64,000 bases of DNA, from NCBI GenBank assembly GCA_036502575.1, contig DASXYL010000040.1, positions 62,001 through 126,000 of the forward strand, written 5' to 3'. Positions 19,144-28,139 of the stretch are shown one piece after another; the stretch's first letter is position 1, and each line of letters opens with the position of its first letter. The stretch comes from DASXRA01 sp036502575. GTDB taxonomy: Bacteria; Actinomycetota; Actinomycetes; Mycobacteriales; Jatrophihabitantaceae. The translations under genes were made by a program, and so were the position numbers. The notes below the pieces were generated by a model. The model was given only the letters and a program-made list of their open reading frames with translations, searched no databases and had not been told where the DNA came from.

Positions 19144-19165
19144 GCAACCACAAACGCGATGAGCG
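19144..19165 (-). repeat. Dispersed repeat C, partial copy in reverse orientation
   Basis: GCAACCACAAACGCGATGAG is the reverse complement of the CTCATCGCG-TTCGTGGTTGC tail of repeat C at 11571-11590. The front half of the repeat is missing. It lies in a 335-bp gene-free stretch made almost entirely of repeats. Confidence 0.6.
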
Positions 19166-19180
19166 GTCGGACGAGCCACA

Positions 19181-19228
19181 AGTTGTCCGCGCTAAACGAC
19201 GTCATAGCGTCGCGACGCGCGGACGACT
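19181..19228 (-). repeat. Dispersed palindromic repeat A, copy 2
   Basis: A 48-bp element with arms AGTTGTCCGCGC and GCGCGGACGACT. In reverse orientation it differs from the 32500-32547 copy at only three positions, and the similarity continues into both flanks (CAAG before, CCCAAGG after). Confidence 0.8.
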
Positions 19229-19287
19229 CCCAAGGAGGGAGGGCAACGCGCCCGACAGCGAGACTCGACCGCGACGAAGTCGCGTTC

Positions 19288-19336
19288 GGATCCGGGATTG
19301 CCCCCGAAGCGAAGCGAGTGGGGCGAGCCCGGATCC
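19288..19336 (+). repeat. Dispersed palindromic repeat B, copy 2
   Basis: A stem-loop with arms GGATCCGGGATTGCCCC and GGGGCGAGCCCGGATCC around a 15-base loop (CGAAGCGAAGCGAGT). It matches 11470-11516 in inverse orientation and lies between the convergent lipA and NlpC/P60 genes. Confidence 0.8.
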
Positions 19337-19354
19337 GACTCTGGCTGATTTAGA

Positions 19355-20161
19355 TCAGTGCCAGTCGGTGCCGAAGGTGATGTCCGATGACCAGATCGGT
19401 TCGAGCTTGACGTTCTGGCCCGGAGCCGGTGCCGCGTACTGCATGCCGTAGCCGGCGTAGATCGCCACGTGATAGGCGTAGTTGCCGTCCAGATAGAAGA
19501 TCAGATCGCCGGGACGGGCCGCCGATTGCGGGATCTGGTGGAAGATCTCCCGCTGCGCCTCGCCGTTGTGCGGCAGCTCGGCGACGCCGACGTGCGAGTA
19601 CACCCACATCGTGTAGCCCGAGCAGTCGAAGCCGTCCGGGGTGGCTCCGTTGGACACGTAGGGCACGCCCAGGTACTTGCGCGCCTCGGCGATGATGCGG
19701 GCGCCGGTGGAGCCGTCGCTCGGGATCACGGGTCCGGTGCCGACCGACGGTGCTGCATCGCCGGACGGGGCGGGGGACGAAGGTGGCGACGGCATCACCG
19801 CGACGAGGGCGACCAACGCCGCGTCCGGCACGGCCGAGGCCCGCAGCGGGCGCACGGTGGCCGCATGGCGAGCCGGTCGAGCCGCCCGCGGCAGCGGCGC
19901 ACGCGTCGCGCGGCTGACCCGCGGCGAGTAACGCAGCGGAGTCAGTGGAGACGTCGCCTGCGCCGGCGAGCGCGGATGGGTGCTGGAAACGACCTTGGGC
20001 GCCGCGGACGGAATGACCGCCGTGGCAGTGACCAGTCCCATGACGGGCACGGCGCGGCGCTTCCACACGTCGGGCGGGATTGGACGTCGATGGCGACCGC
20101 GCTCGTGTCCGTTCTCACGTCCGTGCCCGCGCCGGTGCCGACCGATCTCTCGATCAGGCAC
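19355..20161 (-). CDS. Secreted NlpC/P60 peptidoglycan hydrolase
   Basis: A 268-aa protein with a C-terminal NlpC/P60 cysteine peptidase domain that probably cuts peptidoglycan stem peptides. The catalytic Cys lies in DGFDCSGYTMW and the catalytic His in YAYHVAIYAG, after EARKYLGVPYV and RPGDLIFY. An Arg/His-rich N-terminus precedes a hydrophobic stretch (MGLVTATAVIPSA), which resembles a long signal peptide, and then a Pro/Ala/Arg-rich linker. The GTG at 20161 was chosen because GGAG lies 9 nt upstream; ATG 20218 and longer frames have no ribosome site. It is divergent from the DUF4191 gene. The exact start and cleavage site are uncertain. Confidence 0.82.
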   Translation of the reverse strand: MPDREIGRHRRGHGRENGHERGRHRRPIPPDVWKRRAVPVMGLVTATAVIPSAAPKVVSSTHPRSPAQATSPLTPLRYSPRVSRATRAPLPRAARPARHAATVRPLRASAVPDAALVALVAVMPSPPSSPAPSGDAAPSVGTGPVIPSDGSTGARIIAEARKYLGVPYVSNGATPDGFDCSGYTMWVYSHVGVAELPHNGEAQREIFHQIPQSAARPGDLIFYLDGNYAYHVAIYAGYGMQYAAPAPGQNVKLEPIWSSDITFGTDWH

Positions 20162-20319
20162 CCGAGTCAGCTCCCTACTCGTTCGACGATCCGGCAAGTA
20201 TGCATAACGAACCCGCATCAGGGAAATCGCAACACGATAACCGTCCGGCGTGGGTCCTTGCGCGCGGCCCGGAGCGAACACCCGGCGCCGAGTGACCCCG
20301 ACGCCGATATCCTTGTCGC

Positions 20320-21078
20320 ATGGCCAAACCTGCCGGGCCGAGCAAGCCCGTTAAGCTCACGCGTGCCGAGAAGAAGGCCGCCCGCGCCACCAAGCGCGCC
20401 AGCCGTCGCCAGACCTGGTCGAACGTCCGGCAGGCGTTCACGCTCACCCGGCAGAACGACAGCCGGCTGATCCCGTACCTGATCATCGCCGGCGTGCTGA
20501 CCGCCGCCGTCCTGTACTTCGTCATCTCCTTGTTCGCCGGGCCGTTCATCCCGATCCCGATCGCGGTGCTCGGCGCCGTCGTCGTAGTGATGCTGATCTT
20601 CAGCCGGCGGGCGCAGACCTCGATGTTCAGCCAGGCCGAGGGCACGCCGGGGGCAGCCGCCTGGGTGCTGCAGAACAACCTTCGCGGCGACTGGCGGTCC
20701 ACACCCGCGATCGCCGGCAACTCGCAGCTCGACGCCGTGCATCGTCTCGTCGGTCGTCCCGGCGTCGTGCTGGTCGGTGAGGGCGCGCCGCACCGGGTGC
20801 GCGGGCTCATCGCCCAGGAGAAGCGCAAGATCGCCCGGGTGGCCGGAGACACCCCGATCTACGACGTGATCGTCGGGACGGACGAGGGCGAGGTGTCGTT
20901 GCGCAAGCTGAACGGGTACCTGTTCAAGCTGCCCCGCAACCTCGACAAGGCGCAGGTCAGCGCGTTGGAGAAGCGGTTGCAGGCACTCGGCGGTGGCAAA
21001 CCGCCGCTGCCGCAGGGTCCGATGCCGGCCGGCGCCAAGATGCGCAACGTGCAGCGGACGGCCCGACGACGGTCATGA
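20320..21078 (+). CDS. DUF4191 family membrane protein
   Basis: A 252-aa actinobacterial membrane protein equivalent to Rv2219. A Lys/Arg-rich N-terminus (about 1-40) precedes two transmembrane helices (LIPYLIIAGVLTAAVLYFVI and PFIPIPIAVLGAVVVVMLIF) and a soluble C-terminal domain with SMFSQAEGTPGAAAWVLQN and KLPRNLDKAQVSALEKRL. Function is unknown across the family. Its position between lipA and glnA1 is conserved in actinomycetes. The stop overlaps the next start as ATGA, so the RDD protein is translationally coupled. Confidence 0.88.
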   Translation: MAKPAGPSKPVKLTRAEKKAARATKRASRRQTWSNVRQAFTLTRQNDSRLIPYLIIAGVLTAAVLYFVISLFAGPFIPIPIAVLGAVVVVMLIFSRRAQTSMFSQAEGTPGAAAWVLQNNLRGDWRSTPAIAGNSQLDAVHRLVGRPGVVLVGEGAPHRVRGLIAQEKRKIARVAGDTPIYDVIVGTDEGEVSLRKLNGYLFKLPRNLDKAQVSALEKRLQALGGGKPPLPQGPMPAGAKMRNVQRTARRRS

Positions 21079-21515
21079 GCACGTCGGGGGTGAGCGCGCC
21101 GCAGCGTTACCGAGGCGAGCGCCTCGGCCTGCCCCGGTCCGGGCCGGGCTCGCTCGCCACGTCCGGCACCCGCTTCGGCGCGCTGCTCGTCGACTGCATC
21201 GCCTCCGGGCTCATCGCCGGGCTGTTCGTCCAGCACCGCGGCGCCCACAACTTCGCCGACCGGCTGCCCGGGTCGTGGAGCCTCATCCCGCTCGCTATCG
21301 ATTACCTCGTCGGGCTGTGCCTCGGCGGTCAGACGCTCGGCATGCACCTGGTGGGCATCCGAGTCGTTCCGGTGGACGAGAAGCGCCGGATCCTGCCGCT
21401 CTCCGCGGCGGTACGGACGGCGTTGCTTTTCGTCCTCGTCCCGGCCGTAATCGTGGACAAGGACGGCCGCGGGCTGCACGATCGGATCACCGGCACGGCC
21501 GTCGTCCGGGCGTGA
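21075..21515 (+). CDS. RDD family membrane protein
   Basis: A 146-aa protein of the RDD family. Three hydrophobic segments are seen (RFGALLVDCIASGLIAGLFV, LIPLAIDYLVGLCLGGQTLG, ALLFVLVPAVIVDKDGRG), with the family's Arg and two Asp residues in RFGALLVD and HDRITGT. Some RDD proteins have been linked to cation transport, but no function can be assigned here. It overlaps the DUF4191 gene by 4 nt and lies directly upstream of glnA1 (Rv2219A position). Confidence 0.85.
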   Translation: MSTSGVSAPQRYRGERLGLPRSGPGSLATSGTRFGALLVDCIASGLIAGLFVQHRGAHNFADRLPGSWSLIPLAIDYLVGLCLGGQTLGMHLVGIRVVPVDEKRRILPLSAAVRTALLFVLVPAVIVDKDGRGLHDRITGTAVVRA

Positions 21516-21551
21516 TGGTGCTGATCACGGAAACGATCAAGGCACGGTCGC

Positions 21552-21567
21552 GTAACACTGCAGAAAC
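21552..21567 (+). promoter_or_regulatory. GlnR-type binding site upstream of glnA1
   Basis: GTAAC-actgca-GAAAC matches the actinomycete GlnR consensus gTnAc-n6-GaAAc exactly. A further GAAAC at 21530-21534 lies 33 nt upstream, on the same face of the helix, and could be part of a second, degenerate box. The site is 70 nt before the glnA1 start, in a 121-bp gap. Confidence 0.65.
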
Positions 21568-21636
21568 AGACGAGATACCGATAAGCAACCCCTCGTTCGT
21601 AGCGTTCACGCCACCCACACCGCATTCGGAGGCCGC

Positions 21637-23061
21637 ATGTTTACCAACTCAGACGAAGTCCTGAAATACATCAAGGACAACGACGTCAAGTTCGTCGATG
21701 TCCGCTTTTGTGACCTGCCCGGCATCATGCAGCACTTCACCACCCCGGCGGCGGCTTTCTCCGAGCAGGTGTTCACCGAGGGGCTCGCCTTCGACGGTTC
21801 GTCGATTCGCGGCTTCCAGGAGATCCACGAGTCGGACATGCTGCTGCTGCCCGACGCCACGACGGCGGTGGTGGACCCGTTCCGGGCCGAGAAGACGCTC
21901 AACATCAACTTCTTCATCCACGACCCGCTCACGCGCGAGGCCTACAGCCGCGACCCGCGCAACGTGGCGAAGAAGGCCGAGGCTTTCCTCAAGTCGTCCA
22001 ACATTGCCGACACCGCCTACTTCGGCGCGGAAGCCGAGTTCTACATCTTCGACTCGGTGCGCTACGACACGACGGCCAATCAGAGCTACTACTACGTCGA
22101 CTCCGAATCCGGGGCCTGGAACAGCGGCCGGGAGGAGGAGGGCGGCAACCTCGGCTACAAGGTGCGACACAAGGGCGGCTACTTCCCCGTGGCGCCCTAC
22201 GACCACTACGGCGACCTGCGCGACTCCATGGTGACCGCGCTGACCGGCGTCGGGCTCGAGGTCGAGCGTGCGCACCACGAGGTCGGCACGGCCGGGCAGG
22301 CCGAGATCAACTACAAGTTCAACTCGCTGCTGGCCGCCGCCGACGAGTTGATGCTGTTCAAGTACGTCATCAAGAACACGGCATGGGCGCACGGCAAGAC
22401 CGTCACGTTCATGCCCAAGCCGCTGTTCCAGGACAACGGGTCGGGCATGCACTGCCACCAATCGCTGTGGCTGGGCGGCGAGCCGCTGTTCTACGACGAG
22501 GTGGGCTACGCCGGCCTCTCCGACACCGCGCGCCACTACATCGGCGGCCTGCTCTCCCACGCCCCGTCGCTGCTGGCGTTCACCAACCCGACGACGAACT
22601 CCTACCACCGGCTCGTCCCGGGCTACGAGGCGCCGATCAACCTGGTGTACTCGCAGCGCAACCGTTCCGCGTGCTGCCGCATCCCGATCACCGGCACCAA
22701 CCCGAAGGCGAAGCGCGTCGAGTTCCGGGTGCCCGACCCGTCCTCGAACCCGTACCTGGCCTTCTCGGCGATGCTGCTGGCTGGCCTGGACGGCATCAAG
22801 AACAAGATCGAGCCGCCGTCGCCGATCGACAAGGACCTCTACGAGCTGCCGCCGGACGAGGCGAAGGCCGTCGCGCAGGTCCCCGGATCGCTCGACGCGG
22901 TGCTCGACGCACTCGAGACAGACCACGACTACCTGCTCGAAGGGGGCGTCTTCACCGACGACCTCATCGAGACGTGGCTGGAGTACAAGCGCCTCAACGA
23001 GGTCGACGCCGTCCGGCTGCGTCCGCACCCCTACGAGTTCGCGCTCTACTACGACATCTGA
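21637..23061 (+). CDS. glnA1: Glutamine synthetase type I (GSI-beta)
   Basis: A 474-aa enzyme that makes glutamine from glutamate, ammonia and ATP and forms a dodecamer. Blocks present are FAFDGSSIRGF-like GLAFDGSSIRGFQEIHESD, AEFYIFD, HHEVGTAGQAEIN, FMPKPLFQDNGSGMH and NRSACCRIP. The regulatory tyrosine for adenylylation is Tyr402 in DKDLYELPPDE, so it is a substrate for GlnE encoded 2 kb downstream. The ribosome site GGAGG is strong. A GlnR-type box precedes it and a strong hairpin terminator follows it, so it is probably a single-gene transcript. Confidence 0.97.
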   Translation: MFTNSDEVLKYIKDNDVKFVDVRFCDLPGIMQHFTTPAAAFSEQVFTEGLAFDGSSIRGFQEIHESDMLLLPDATTAVVDPFRAEKTLNINFFIHDPLTREAYSRDPRNVAKKAEAFLKSSNIADTAYFGAEAEFYIFDSVRYDTTANQSYYYVDSESGAWNSGREEEGGNLGYKVRHKGGYFPVAPYDHYGDLRDSMVTALTGVGLEVERAHHEVGTAGQAEINYKFNSLLAAADELMLFKYVIKNTAWAHGKTVTFMPKPLFQDNGSGMHCHQSLWLGGEPLFYDEVGYAGLSDTARHYIGGLLSHAPSLLAFTNPTTNSYHRLVPGYEAPINLVYSQRNRSACCRIPITGTNPKAKRVEFRVPDPSSNPYLAFSAMLLAGLDGIKNKIEPPSPIDKDLYELPPDEAKAVAQVPGSLDAVLDALETDHDYLLEGGVFTDDLIETWLEYKRLNEVDAVRLRPHPYEFALYYDI

Positions 23062-23072
23062 GTACGTCCGTC

Positions 23073-23100
23073 GAAGGGCCCGGCCGTCGCCGGGCCCTTC
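23073..23100 (+). terminator. Hairpin terminator after glnA1
   Basis: Perfect 11-bp arms GAAGGGCCCGG and CCGGGCCCTTC around the loop CCGTCG, 12 nt after the glnA1 stop. There is no long U-tract, as is usual in actinomycetes. Confidence 0.85.
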
Positions 23101-23166
23101 GTCGTAACGGCACCGACGCGCGGACGTCACGCATCGGGGGCGTTACCGTTACTTGGGTGATAGCTC

Positions 23167-24291
23167 ATGCGTGACGTACTCGACGAGTTGCTCGGCTGGT
23201 GGCGCGCGGGCCAGCCGGTCGGCCTCGCCACCGTCGTCGGGACGTGGAAGTCGGCGCCCCGACCCCCTGGCGCGGCCATGCTCGTCGGGCCGGACGGCAC
23301 AGCGGTCGGCAGCGTGTCGGGCGGCTGCGTCGAGGGCGCCGTCTATGACCTGGCGTCCGAGGTCCGCGATGGCAGTGCACCTGTACTGCAGCGCTACGGC
23401 GTGAGCGACGACGATGCGTTCGCGGTCGGCCTCACCTGCGGCGGCATCATCGATGTGTACGTCGAGCGGATCAGCCCAGCGACCTTCGCCGGACTCAACG
23501 ACGTGGCCGCCGACATCCGCGACGGGCGGCCGGTCGCGGTGGCGACGCTCGTCGATGCGGAGGACGCCCTGCGCGGGCGGCGCCTCGTCGTGCGCCCCGA
23601 GTCGGTGATCGGCTCGCTCGGCTCGCCTCGCCTGGACGCCGCCGTGTGCGACGACGCCCGCGGGCTGCTCGAGCAGGGACGATCCGCGGTCATCCGTTAC
23701 GGACGAGACGGCGAGCGGCGCCTGGACGACATCGGCGTCTTCGTCGCGTCGCATGCGCCCCGTCCCCGAATGATCGTGTTCGGCGCCATCGACTTCGCGG
23801 CCGCCGTGGCGCGGATAGGCTCGTTCCTCGGCTACCGCGTCACGGTCTGCGACGCCCGGCCGGTGTTCGCGACGGCGCGGCGATTCCCGGACGCGGACGA
23901 GGTCGTCGTCGAGTGGCCGCACAAGTACCTGAGCCAGACCGCGACCGACGAGCGCACCGTCGTGTGCGTGCTCACCCACGATCCGAAATTCGACGTGCCC
24001 CTGCTAGAGATCGCGCTACGTCTGCCGCTGGCCTATGTCGGTGCGATGGGGTCGCGTCGCACGAACGACGGGCGGCTGCAGCAGCTCCGCGAGCGCGGAC
24101 TGACTGCAGACGAACTCGACCGGCTGCACGCCCCGATCGGGCTCGACGTCGGTGCCCGTACGCCGGAGGAGACCGCCGTCTCGATCGCGGCCGAGATCGT
24201 CGGGGCGAGATGGGGTGGCACCGGGACGCCGCTGCGCGACGCAACGGGCGCGATACATGCCGAACCACAGCCGCGGCTGAGCTTGACCTGA
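23167..24291 (+). CDS. XdhC/CoxI family protein
   Basis: A 374-aa protein of the XdhC/CoxI family, which in other bacteria delivers or sulfurates molybdenum cofactor for xanthine or CO dehydrogenases. The N-terminal XdhC domain has TWKSAPRPPGAAMLV, VSGGCVEGAVYD and GLTCGGIIDVYVE with the conserved Cys residues. The C-terminal Rossmann domain holds GAIDFAAAVARIGSFLGYRV and YVGAMGSRRTNDGR. No molybdo-enzyme gene is in the window, so the client enzyme is unknown. ATG 23167 has only a weak ribosome site. Confidence 0.88.
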   Translation: MRDVLDELLGWWRAGQPVGLATVVGTWKSAPRPPGAAMLVGPDGTAVGSVSGGCVEGAVYDLASEVRDGSAPVLQRYGVSDDDAFAVGLTCGGIIDVYVERISPATFAGLNDVAADIRDGRPVAVATLVDAEDALRGRRLVVRPESVIGSLGSPRLDAAVCDDARGLLEQGRSAVIRYGRDGERRLDDIGVFVASHAPRPRMIVFGAIDFAAAVARIGSFLGYRVTVCDARPVFATARRFPDADEVVVEWPHKYLSQTATDERTVVCVLTHDPKFDVPLLEIALRLPLAYVGAMGSRRTNDGRLQQLRERGLTADELDRLHAPIGLDVGARTPEETAVSIAAEIVGARWGGTGTPLRDATGAIHAEPQPRLSLT

Positions 24292-24336
24292 GCGAGCCGT
24301 GCGCAGCGTCCCCGCCGGGAATGGGATTATTGCCAG

Positions 24337-25215
24337 GTGACCGCGACTGCCACGAAGACCGAGCCGGCCGGGCCACCTCCGGCTCACCGGTTCAAAGGGC
24401 TGTGGCCGCAACGGCTGCTGCATCACCGCACTCCGCGGCTGTGGCAAGAGCTGCTGCTGACCGGCGTCGGCTATTTCCTCTACAGCAAGGTCCGCAACCT
24501 GCTGCCCGAGCAGGAGAGCATCGCGACGCGGCACGGTCGCAGCGTGCAATGGCTGCAAGATCATCTGCACCTGAACTTCGAGCTGTCGGTGAACCGCTTC
24601 GTGTACCACCACGAGTGGATCGCGCAGACGATGGACTACTACTACGCGACGATGCACTTCGTCGTCACCATCGGCGTACTGGTGTGGCTGTTCGTGGCCC
24701 GCAAACGGATCTATCGCGGCATGCGCACGGCGCTGTTCGCGACGACGCTGTTCGGGCTGCTCGGGTTCTTCCTGTATCCGCTCGCGCCCCCGCGGCTACT
24801 GCCGCAGTACGGCTACTTCGACACGCTGAAGCTGTACCACACCTGGGGTTCGCTGGCTGATCCGGACGTCGAGAAGCACACCAACCAGTACGCGGCGATG
24901 CCCAGCCTGCACATCGGCTGGTCCACGTGGTGCGCGATCGCCGTGTTCTTCTGTACCCGGCTGGTCTGGCTACGCGTGCTGGCAGTGTCCTACCCGATCG
25001 TCACGCTCATGGTCATCGTCGGCACGGCCAACCACTTCGTCATCGACGCGGTCGGCGGCTTGATCGTCGTCAGCGCCGGGTTCGGCGTGCAGTGGCTGAT
25101 GTCCGGGCACCCGGCCCACGAGCCGGCGCCCGATCCACCCGACGATGTCCACCCGCCGAGCTGGCTGCGCCGACCCCCCTGGCTGCATTGGCCCTGGGAG
25201 CGCACTCAGTCGTAG
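24337..25215 (+). CDS. PAP2-superfamily integral membrane phosphatase/phosphotransferase
   Basis: A 292-aa membrane protein with about six transmembrane segments. The phosphatase signature is split as in the inositol-phosphotransferase (Aur1-like) branch: AMPSLHIGWSTW carries the first His and GTANHFVIDAVGG the second His and Asp. Likely substrates are lipid phosphates or phosphoinositides, but this cannot be settled. The C-terminal tail is Pro-rich with several Trp. The 3' end overlaps the convergent glnE gene by 10 nt. Confidence 0.82.
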   Translation: MTATATKTEPAGPPPAHRFKGLWPQRLLHHRTPRLWQELLLTGVGYFLYSKVRNLLPEQESIATRHGRSVQWLQDHLHLNFELSVNRFVYHHEWIAQTMDYYYATMHFVVTIGVLVWLFVARKRIYRGMRTALFATTLFGLLGFFLYPLAPPRLLPQYGYFDTLKLYHTWGSLADPDVEKHTNQYAAMPSLHIGWSTWCAIAVFFCTRLVWLRVLAVSYPIVTLMVIVGTANHFVIDAVGGLIVVSAGFGVQWLMSGHPAHEPAPDPPDDVHPPSWLRRPPWLHWPWERTQS

Positions 25216-28139
25216 AAGATCCGCTCGACGACGCGACGCGCTCGGCGCGCGGTACGCCGCCAGTCGTCGATGACCTGTCCGGGGTCGAAGCCCGGCGGGT
25301 AACCCAATGCCCGGCCCACCCCGACCAGGGCCGGGCCCTGCGTGGGCAGCTGGTCGTCGGCCTTGTCGCGGACGAGCATCACGGCATTGCGCGCGTGCGT
25401 GGCCAGACGCCAGGCCGCCTCCAGCGTGGCGGCGTCGTGGCCGTCGATCAGCCCGGCTGACGCCGCGGCCCGCAACGCGGGCAGCGTCTGCGTGGTGCGC
25501 AGTCCCTCGACCCCGTGCCCGTGCGCGAGCTGCAGCAGCTGGACCGTCCACTCGATGTCGGTTAGACCACCGCGCCCCAGCTTGAGGTGCGTCGTCGGGT
25601 CGGCGCCCCGGGGCAGCCGCTCGGCGTCCATCCGCCCCTTGAGCCGACGGATCTCGGCGCGGTCGTCGGCCCGCACGCCGGCCGCCGGGTAACGCACCGG
25701 GTCGATCAGCTCGGTGAACCGCGCACCGAGGGACGCGTCCCCCGCCGCGAAGCGCGCCCGCAGCAGCGCCTGCGCCTCCCACGCCGATGACCAGCGGGCG
25801 TAGTACTCGGCGTACGAGCCAAGCGATCGCACGAGCGGGCCATTGCGTCCCTCCGGGCGCAGGTTCGCGTCGATGCCGAGCGGCGCGTCCGTGGACGGCG
25901 CCCCGAGCAGGGTCCGCATCCGCTCGGCGACGCCGTGGGCCATCCGGGCGGAGTCACCGGCTGCGTCTCCGCCCGAGCCCCCGTCGTACACGAACATGAC
26001 GTCGGCGTCGGAGCCGTAGCCGACCTCGCAGCCACCGAGCCGACCCATCGCGATCACCGCGAACTCGATGGGCAGCTCGGCTACACCGAGCTCGGCGGCC
26101 ACCGAGCGCCGCGCGACGCCGAGAGCCCCGTCCAGCGTCGCCTCGGTGATCGCGGTGATCGCCTCCCCCACGGCCGCGACGTCGATGCGGCCCAGCAGGT
26201 CCGCGAAGGCGGTGCGCAGCAGTTCCTGGCGACGGATGCCGCGCACGACCGACACGGCGGCGACGTCGTCGGGCTGGCGCGCGGCCGCGTCGCTCATGGT
26301 GGCGCGCAGCTCGTCGGCGGGCCGCGGTGCGAGCGACGCGTCGTCGGCCAGCAGTTGCAGCGCCTCGGGGGCGCGTTCGAGCATGCCGGCGACGTAGCGG
26401 CTCGTGCCGAGCAGGAACGCCAGCCGCTGTGCCACCGCGCCCTCGTCCCGCAGCAGGCGCAGATACCAGGGCGAGGTGCCCAGGGCCTCGGACACGCGCC
26501 GGTACGCCAGCAGCCCGGCGTCGGAATCGGTGGCGTCGGCGAAGTACGCCAGCATCGCGGGCAGCAACGCCCGCTGCAACGCGGCCCGGCGCGACACTCC
26601 GGCGGTCAGCGCCTCGATGTGCCGCAGCGCGCCGCTCGGGTCGGCGAATCCCAGCGCGGCGAGCCGGCGGCCGGCCTCGCCCGCAGTCAGGCGCAGGCCC
26701 TCGGACGGCACACGCGCCACGGCGTCCAGCAGCGGGCGATAGAACAGTTTCTCGTGCAGCCGGCGCACCTCTCGGGCATGCAGCGCCCACTCGGCCGCGA
26801 ACACCGCGCGCACGTCGCCGCGAGCGTCCGGGCGGTAGCCCATGGCGCGGGCCAGCACGGCGAGCTCGTACGGGTCGTCAGGGATGAGATGCGTGCGCCG
26901 CAGCCGGCGCAGTTGCACCCGATGCTCGGCGGCGCGCAGGAACCGGTACGCATCGCCCAGGCTCAGCGCGTCGTCGCGGCCGACGTAGCCGCCGTCGCGC
27001 AGGGCATCGAGCGCCGGCAGGGTGCCGGCCACCCGCAACGACTCGTCGCCGCGTCCGTGCACCAGCTGCAGCAGCTGCACCGCGAACTCGACGTCGCGCA
27101 AACCGCCCGGCCCGAGTTTGATCTCGCGCTCGGCGACGTCGGCCGGCAGCTGGGCGACCACCCGCCGCCGCATCGCCTGGACGTCGCCGACGAAGCCGGG
27201 ACGCTCCGCCGCTGTCCACACCAGGGGCGCAATCACGTCGAGGTACTGCTGGCCGAGTGCCGCATCGCCCGCGACCGGACACGCCTTGAGCAGCGCCTGG
27301 AACTCCCAGGTGCTGGCCCAGCGCCGGTAGTACGCCTCGTGACTGGCCAGCGTGCGGACCAGCGGGCCGGCCTTGCCCTCCGGACGCAGCGCCGCGTCGA
27401 CCTCCCACGCGGCTGCCCCGCAGACGCGCATCGTTTCGGCGGCCAGCCTCGTCGCGACCCCCAATGCGGCTTGCTCGTCGGCACCGTCCACGGGCTCGGC
27501 CACGAAGATCACGTCGACGTCGGAGACGTAGTTCAGCTCGCGAGCGCCGGCCTTGCCCATGGCGATGACCGCGAGCCGGCACGTCGACGCCTCGACGGGC
27601 ATCGCCGCGACCGCCCCGGACAGCGCGGCCCGCAGCACCTCCCCGGCCAGGCCGGCCAGCGCCTCGGTCACCGCCCGCATGTCCAGCTCCCCGGCCAGAT
27701 CGCGACCGGCGATCGCCACGAGCTCGCGCCGATGAGCCGCCCGCAGCTCGGCGATCGTCCCGGGCGGCACCGTCGACGGTTGGTAGGGCCCCACCAGCAC
27801 GCGCCAGTCCGCTGGGTACGCGACGAGATGGTCAGCCAGCGCGGACGAGGCGCCGAGCAGGCCGGTCAGCCGAGCCCGGAAGGGCTGGTCCCGACCGAGG
27901 GTCTCGAGCAGGTCCGGGCCGGCGGCCTCGGCCAGATCGGCCAGGCTGCGCAGGGCGGCGTCAGGGTCCGCGCACCGGCCCAGCGCCGCGACGACCGCGG
28001 CGGCCCGGTCGTCGCTCGGGGCGTTGGCGTCGGCGTCCCACAGCTGGAGCGGCTTGCCACCGAGCAGCTCGCCGGCCCGGGCCGCCTCGGTGAAGCCCAG
28101 GCGGGCGAGCCGCTGCGCGATCCGGCCCTCCGCGCTCAC
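25206..28139 (-). CDS. glnE: Bifunctional glutamine synthetase adenylyltransferase/adenylyl-removing enzyme
   Basis: A 977-aa enzyme that adenylylates and de-adenylylates Tyr402 of GlnA1 to tune nitrogen assimilation. It has two nucleotidyltransferase domains. The N-terminal adenylyl-removing domain has YVSDVDVIFV and the C-terminal adenylyltransferase domain has GYGSDADVMFVYD. Each is followed by its helical GlnD_UR_UTase-type region (LGPGGLRDVEFAVQLLQL, LGRGGLTDIEWTVQLLQL). GTG 28139 was chosen because it overlaps the stop of the upstream amidotransferase gene as GTGA and begins the conserved region. Confidence 0.95.
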   Translation of the reverse strand: MSAEGRIAQRLARLGFTEAARAGELLGGKPLQLWDADANAPSDDRAAAVVAALGRCADPDAALRSLADLAEAAGPDLLETLGRDQPFRARLTGLLGASSALADHLVAYPADWRVLVGPYQPSTVPPGTIAELRAAHRRELVAIAGRDLAGELDMRAVTEALAGLAGEVLRAALSGAVAAMPVEASTCRLAVIAMGKAGARELNYVSDVDVIFVAEPVDGADEQAALGVATRLAAETMRVCGAAAWEVDAALRPEGKAGPLVRTLASHEAYYRRWASTWEFQALLKACPVAGDAALGQQYLDVIAPLVWTAAERPGFVGDVQAMRRRVVAQLPADVAEREIKLGPGGLRDVEFAVQLLQLVHGRGDESLRVAGTLPALDALRDGGYVGRDDALSLGDAYRFLRAAEHRVQLRRLRRTHLIPDDPYELAVLARAMGYRPDARGDVRAVFAAEWALHAREVRRLHEKLFYRPLLDAVARVPSEGLRLTAGEAGRRLAALGFADPSGALRHIEALTAGVSRRAALQRALLPAMLAYFADATDSDAGLLAYRRVSEALGTSPWYLRLLRDEGAVAQRLAFLLGTSRYVAGMLERAPEALQLLADDASLAPRPADELRATMSDAAARQPDDVAAVSVVRGIRRQELLRTAFADLLGRIDVAAVGEAITAITEATLDGALGVARRSVAAELGVAELPIEFAVIAMGRLGGCEVGYGSDADVMFVYDGGSGGDAAGDSARMAHGVAERMRTLLGAPSTDAPLGIDANLRPEGRNGPLVRSLGSYAEYYARWSSAWEAQALLRARFAAGDASLGARFTELIDPVRYPAAGVRADDRAEIRRLKGRMDAERLPRGADPTTHLKLGRGGLTDIEWTVQLLQLAHGHGVEGLRTTQTLPALRAAASAGLIDGHDAATLEAAWRLATHARNAVMLVRDKADDQLPTQGPALVGVGRALGYPPGFDPGQVIDDWRRTARRARRVVERIFYD

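Noticed and set aside
20162..20319. Possible c-di-AMP (ydaO) riboswitch upstream of the NlpC/P60 gene
   Set aside because: This riboswitch often precedes such genes in actinomycetes, but I could not find its conserved core blocks, and the leader from the likely promoter to the chosen GTG is short.
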